From the NCBI GenBank assembly GCA_021604825.1, contig BQJS01000179.1:1-9932 (forward strand): 9,932 bases of DNA, in the 5' to 3' direction. Source of the DNA: Phycisphaerae bacterium (lineage in GTDB: Bacteria; Planctomycetota; Phycisphaerae; UBA1845). Below the pieces are notes generated by a model, which did not search any database, was not told the DNA's origin, and worked only from the letters and a program-made list of their open reading frames with translations. This document shows positions 7,192 through 9,932 of the stretch, one piece after another; position 1 is the stretch's first letter; each line of letters begins with the position of its first letter. The translations under genes and the position numbers were made by a program.

Positions 7192-8247
7192 TTAGAAATT
7201 CACAACTTCAAATTCGTTTGGCGCGTCGCCATCTGTGGTTGCGATGACCGATGACGAATTCTTCGATTTATTCGTTTTCACCAAGTCAGCCGGCAATGTA
7301 TCGAGCTGCCATCCCAAACCTCTTACCAGAATGCAGACGCATACTCCATTGGGGCATTCGGGAGGCATGTTGTGCTGCGGAATGTCAACTTTTCCATATC
7401 CTTTTAGCTTTATCCAAGATGCGTGTCCGTCCCCAAATGAGACATTGAAATGAAAGTCTTTCTTGTGAAATCCCTTGGCAGTGAAGTCACCCGAACTGTA
7501 CGGCCAATAGCACCCAGATATGCTCTGATCATATTCTTCATTATTGGTCGCGAAGATCGCGTAGCGCGTCGCCAATTCTGTATACATAATCGTATTGCCC
7601 GGATTGGGTACTTGGGAAAGCGAGCGCTGATACATTGAATTTGACTTCCATGCGGCTTCACTTGGAGCTGCGACGAAGAGCGGATTGGCAAAATAGGAAG
7701 TTCCAAAATAGTCATAACCGGAAAGCTTGCTGTCCCGCCACCCCTTCATATGCATTCCGCTGAACCCTTTATCAGACGGGCACTTGAAGTTTGGCATTTC
7801 AACTTTCGCATCCTTACCCCAATCGACAAACGGTCCGCTCAATTGGTTGATTCCCTTGTATAGAACATAGTTAAGCGGACGGTGCGGAGAACCAATTTCC
7901 ACGCCGTTCTTGCCACTCCAGTTAGACTGATTGGCAGATCCCGTTGCCCCAAGACCACTCTTGCCTCCAAAGCCTGCGTACGCCAAGTGGGCTTTGGGGT
8001 ATTTTCCATCCCCAGTTCCGATTGGGATTACCTTTTCGTTCCGGTCGTCGGCCGCATAAGTCAGTGCAGCTTGAGATATCCCCCTGATGTTCGCCAAGCA
8101 TGTCAATCGTTTAGCTTGTTGACGAGCTTTGTTCAATGAGGGCAAAAGAATCGCCACCAGGAGCGCGATAATCGAGACCACAACCAACAACTCGACCAAC
8201 GTGAAACCTCTGTCGCGCTTTCTGTTTGATTTGATTCTACTCTTCAT
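7192..8247 (-). CDS. Prepilin-type (pseudopilin-like) protein
   Basis: Protein of 351 residues with a class III (type IV pilin) signal: basic leader to Gly14, cleavage expected before Phe15, FTLVE with Glu19 at +5, then one hydrophobic helix 15-36. Prepilin peptidase should cut and methylate it; the helix then sits in the membrane or joins a pilus or type II secretion pseudopilus. The mature domain contains CPSD 156-159 and FNVSFGDGHASWIK 267-280, a layout common to the large planctomycete/Phycisphaerae families of such proteins, many with no known task. A hydrophilic tail of about 70 residues with a Cys cluster (298, 303, 305) follows. The frame is open upstream to an ATG at 8661, but the ATG at 8247 follows GGAGA (8-nt spacer) and gives a normal 14-residue leader. 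An ATG at 8328 would give a 41-residue leader. It stands alone, with its own terminator. Confidence 0.92.
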   Translation of the reverse strand: MKSRIKSNRKRDRGFTLVELLVVVSIIALLVAILLPSLNKARQQAKRLTCLANIRGISQAALTYAADDRNEKVIPIGTGDGKYPKAHLAYAGFGGKSGLGATGSANQSNWSGKNGVEIGSPHRPLNYVLYKGINQLSGPFVDWGKDAKVEMPNFKCPSDKGFSGMHMKGWRDSKLSGYDYFGTSYFANPLFVAAPSEAAWKSNSMYQRSLSQVPNPGNTIMYTELATRYAIFATNNEEYDQSISGCYWPYSSGDFTAKGFHKKDFHFNVSFGDGHASWIKLKGYGKVDIPQHNMPPECPNGVCVCILVRGLGWQLDTLPADLVKTNKSKNSSSVIATTDGDAPNEFEVVNF

Positions 8248-8813
8248 CAATGTATTCTCCGGTGTCGGACGCCAAATACGCCGACGTAGACCACTGGCCT
8301 TTTTGTTCGTTTCCGTCACTGTTTTCATTGGGATATTCGATGCTCGAAGATTGACGCAAGCACGATCCCGGCGCACAACTGCCCCGCCCCGCAATCGAAT
8401 GACGTACACACCATCTATTAGTATCGGAACGCTGGCGGCGGAAGTCAAGTGGGTTCTGTTTGGCCGGTCACCTGTCAATGCGCTGGAGAAAATCTCCCTC
8501 GAAGTTGTCTCGCTTTGGAATAACCCTAATCTTGCGGCTATTAACTGGCAGAGGACGTTCTCGCGACTCATCCGACCAGCACAGCTCTCGCCGAAATGTG
8601 TCGTAAATGTATCTTGTGGGGTTGCGGCCTGTGCGCAGAGTGATTCTCGGCCAGAGGCCAATTTTCCGCCGGACCATACCGTTCTCCTCGTCAGGCGACT
8701 TGTGCTGGCATAAAATGGTATTCAAAGTAGCTAACCACGTGATTCAAAATTCGCAGAGGCGGCAGTTTTAGTGCCGACCTCAAGTTGAACCAGAAGCGAT
8801 TGGAAAACCGCAC
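8248..8813. other. 566-bp divergent intergenic region
   Basis: Spacer between the divergent pilin-like gene and lpxA. It holds the putative pilin promoter and perhaps an extended -10 for lpxA on the plus strand (TGGCATAAA, 8706-8714). The only ORF with any signal is on the minus strand, 8677-8468: 69 codons, strongly basic, with GAGGAG 6 nt before its ATG but no recognisable family. The long upward extension of the pilin frame (8661-8248) lacks a start signal and protein-like composition. I see no tRNA or other RNA gene. Confidence 0.6.
8420..8448 (-). promoter_or_regulatory. Putative sigma70-type promoter for the prepilin-type gene
   Basis: On the minus strand TTGACT (8448-8443) is followed, after 17 bp, by GATACT (8425-8420): five of six and four of six consensus matches at the ideal spacing. 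It would start RNA near 8413 and leave a leader of about 165 nt before the pilin ATG at 8247. No riboswitch-like structure was recognised in that leader. Confidence 0.45.
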
Positions 8814-9620
8814 ATGATTCACCCGAGCGCCGTGATTGATACGCAGGCCATCCTGGAAGAAGGTGTTGAGGTTGGACCTTACGCCGTGATTGACGGACCG
8901 GTACGCATTGGTGAAGGCACGCGGGTCTGCGCGCATGCCCATGTCGAGGGCGACACGGTCATCGGGCGCGAGTGTGTGATTCACCCATTCGCGTGTGTTG
9001 GAGGACCACCGCAAGATCTCGCCTACGACGGTGCGAGAAGTCTCTGCCGCGTTGGCGATCGGACGATCGTTCGCGAAGGCGTGACCATCCACCGAGGAAC
9101 ATCTGAAGGATCCATCACTCAGGTTGGCAACGACTGCATGCTCATGTCAAATTCGCACGTCGCCCATGATTGTGCCATCGAGGATCATGTCGTCATGTCG
9201 AGCGGTGTGTTGTTGGCGGGTCATGTCACACTGTGTCACCACGCGGTCCTCGGTGGGGCGGCGATGGTTCAACAGTTCGGTCGCATTGGTGAGTACACAA
9301 TGATCAGCGGCGCGACGTTGATGACCCGCGATGCCGCTCCATTTCTCACGTATTCCGATCGTTGTTTTTGCCACGGCGTTAATCGAGTCGGTATGCGGCG
9401 CGGTGGTTTTGATCGAGAATCGATCGACGAGGTTCGGCACCTTCATCGCAAGGTCTTTCGCGAGACAGCCCATCTTCATCGGGCAGCTCAAGAGATGGCG
9501 GGAACGACCAAAACAAAAGCAGGCGAACGTTTTCTGCAATTCATCATGGCCGAGAGTAAACGCGGGATCGGCGCAAGTCGACGCCGAGGCATCGGGAAGA
9601 ATTCCGAGAGCGTTGAGTGA
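8814..9620 (+). CDS. lpxA: Acyl-ACP--UDP-N-acetylglucosamine O-acyltransferase (LpxA)
   Basis: Cytoplasmic enzyme that transfers a 3-hydroxyacyl chain from ACP to the 3-OH of UDP-GlcNAc, the first step of lipid A synthesis; normally a homotrimer. Its 268 residues are near the usual length of about 260. Residues 1-185 are left-handed beta-helix hexapeptide repeats (for example VIDGPVRIGEG), followed by the helical C-terminal domain with RRGFDRESI and KVFR segments. Family landmarks: PQDLAY 66-71, REGVTIHRGT 87-96, SNSHVAHDC 112-120 with catalytic His118 (E. coli His125), AGHV 135-138 (E. coli His144 = His137), and Gly166 at the E. coli Gly173 ruler site, which fits long acyl chains. The usual VHQF is VQQF, placing Gln153 at E. 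coli His160. Only a weak GGAAAA precedes the ATG. No other lipid A gene is in view; lpxC, lpxD and fabZ, often neighbours, would lie elsewhere. Confidence 0.96.
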   Translation: MIHPSAVIDTQAILEEGVEVGPYAVIDGPVRIGEGTRVCAHAHVEGDTVIGRECVIHPFACVGGPPQDLAYDGARSLCRVGDRTIVREGVTIHRGTSEGSITQVGNDCMLMSNSHVAHDCAIEDHVVMSSGVLLAGHVTLCHHAVLGGAAMVQQFGRIGEYTMISGATLMTRDAAPFLTYSDRCFCHGVNRVGMRRGGFDRESIDEVRHLHRKVFRETAHLHRAAQEMAGTTKTKAGERFLQFIMAESKRGIGASRRRGIGKNSESVE

Positions 9621-9633
9621 TTCTCGCAATCAC
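9617..9633 (+). terminator. Weak hairpin at the lpxA stop
   Basis: GTGATT (9617-9622) and AATCAC (9628-9633) form a 6-bp stem with a 5-nt loop over the lpxA stop codon, followed by a poor T-run (CGTTCTTT). The stem is AT-rich and lacks a true U-tract, so it may not terminate. Confidence 0.22.
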
Positions 9634-9932
9634 CACGTTCTTTGCAGCCATGTCTAAGTCTGATTTAGTTTGCGCAACTAACCAACTTTAATGTGAATAT
9701 GGATAGACTGCGGTGGAATTCGGCGGCGATGTACACTCACTCGGCTGAGTATCATCCAGACGAACAGGGGGAGATTATCCATATGCATCAGGTCGCGCGC
9801 AGTCCCGTCGAAGATCAGATCGATTGGTTTCAGTTTTAGGGCGAGTTTTCTATTGCCAACGGCGTGACCGATAGTAGTATGCCTTCGGTCGATGGGATTT
9901 GTAGCAGCATTTCTGACTGTTTCAAACGCAAT
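9634..9932. other. 299 bp without a recognised gene
   Basis: Two overlapping, codon-aligned reading frames occupy this stretch and neither is recognised. On the plus strand a 46-codon ORF runs 9699-9839 (MDRLRWNSAAM... DWFQF) and ends at TAG; the same frame then stays open for 31 codons to the window edge. On the minus strand an open frame enters at 9932 and stops at 9680-9678 (84 codons, no start in view); its last part (IPPQSIHIHIK) does not look protein-like. The minus frame could be the 3' end of a gene beyond the edge, or the plus frame a broken gene. GC by codon position (61, 35 and 61 percent in the 46-codon ORF) does not separate the two. Confidence 0.4.
9699..9839 (+). CDS. Doubtful 46-aa ORF
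   Basis: Short, acidic and His/Trp/Tyr-containing product of varied composition, starting at an ATG 78 bp after the lpxA stop. There is no Shine-Dalgarno sequence, no signal peptide and no known motif. A GTG two codons upstream (9693) is an alternative start. The frame continues open past the TAG, so it may be a remnant of a longer, interrupted gene instead of a complete small gene. Confidence 0.2.
   Translation: MDRLRWNSAAMYTHSAEYHPDEQGEIIHMHQVARSPVEDQIDWFQF

Noticed and set aside
8248..8661. 138-residue N-terminal extension of the prepilin-type protein
   Set aside because: It would bury the prepilin leader far inside the protein, and a Shine-Dalgarno supports the ATG at 8247.
8129..8713. 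Plus-strand ORF of 194 codons
   Set aside because: Part of it is antisense to the pilin start and no family or ribosome site is seen.
9697..9784. Perfect 9-bp inverted repeat ATATGGATA / TATCCATAT, 70 bp apart
   Set aside because: A match of this length is not rare within 300 bp, and there is no transposase or target duplication nearby.

Overview
The window most likely comes from a planctomycete, probably of the Phycisphaerae type. This is inferred, not proven. The clues are a Ser/Thr kinase and an FHA protein side by side, a pseudopilin-like protein with a planctomycete-style CPSD/DGH layout, and an LpxA, which points to a Gram-negative envelope. Coding density is high and starts vary: one gene probably uses GTG and several lack a strong Shine-Dalgarno sequence.

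Five of the six clear genes lie on the minus strand. Read in their direction from about 8250 down to the left edge they are: (1) a prepilin-type (pseudopilin-like) secreted or surface protein, closed by a strong intrinsic terminator at 7130-7098; (2) an ABC transporter pair, a LolD/MacB-type ATPase followed by a large two-core FtsX-family permease, overlapping by 44 bp with a strong Shine-Dalgarno inside the ATPase gene, so translation is probably coupled; (3) after an AT-rich 173-bp gap, a repeat-rich protein with a C-terminal FHA domain; (4) 88 bp further on, a Ser/Thr protein kinase with an N-terminal catalytic domain, a proline-rich and basic linker and at least five membrane segments, which runs off the left edge. 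The last two look like one phospho-signalling unit.

On the plus strand lpxA (lipid A biosynthesis, first acylation) is transcribed divergently from the pilin gene across a 566-bp spacer. The 312 bases to its right hold no recognised gene, only a 46-codon ORF and an overlapping antisense partial ORF, both doubtful.

No rRNA, tRNA, CRISPR array, insertion sequence or prophage gene is visible. The points most worth checking are the altered phosphothreonine pocket and possible second degenerate FHA fold of the FHA protein, the uncharacterised multi-pass C-terminus of the kinase, and a His-to-Gln change in LpxA at the position of E. coli His160.
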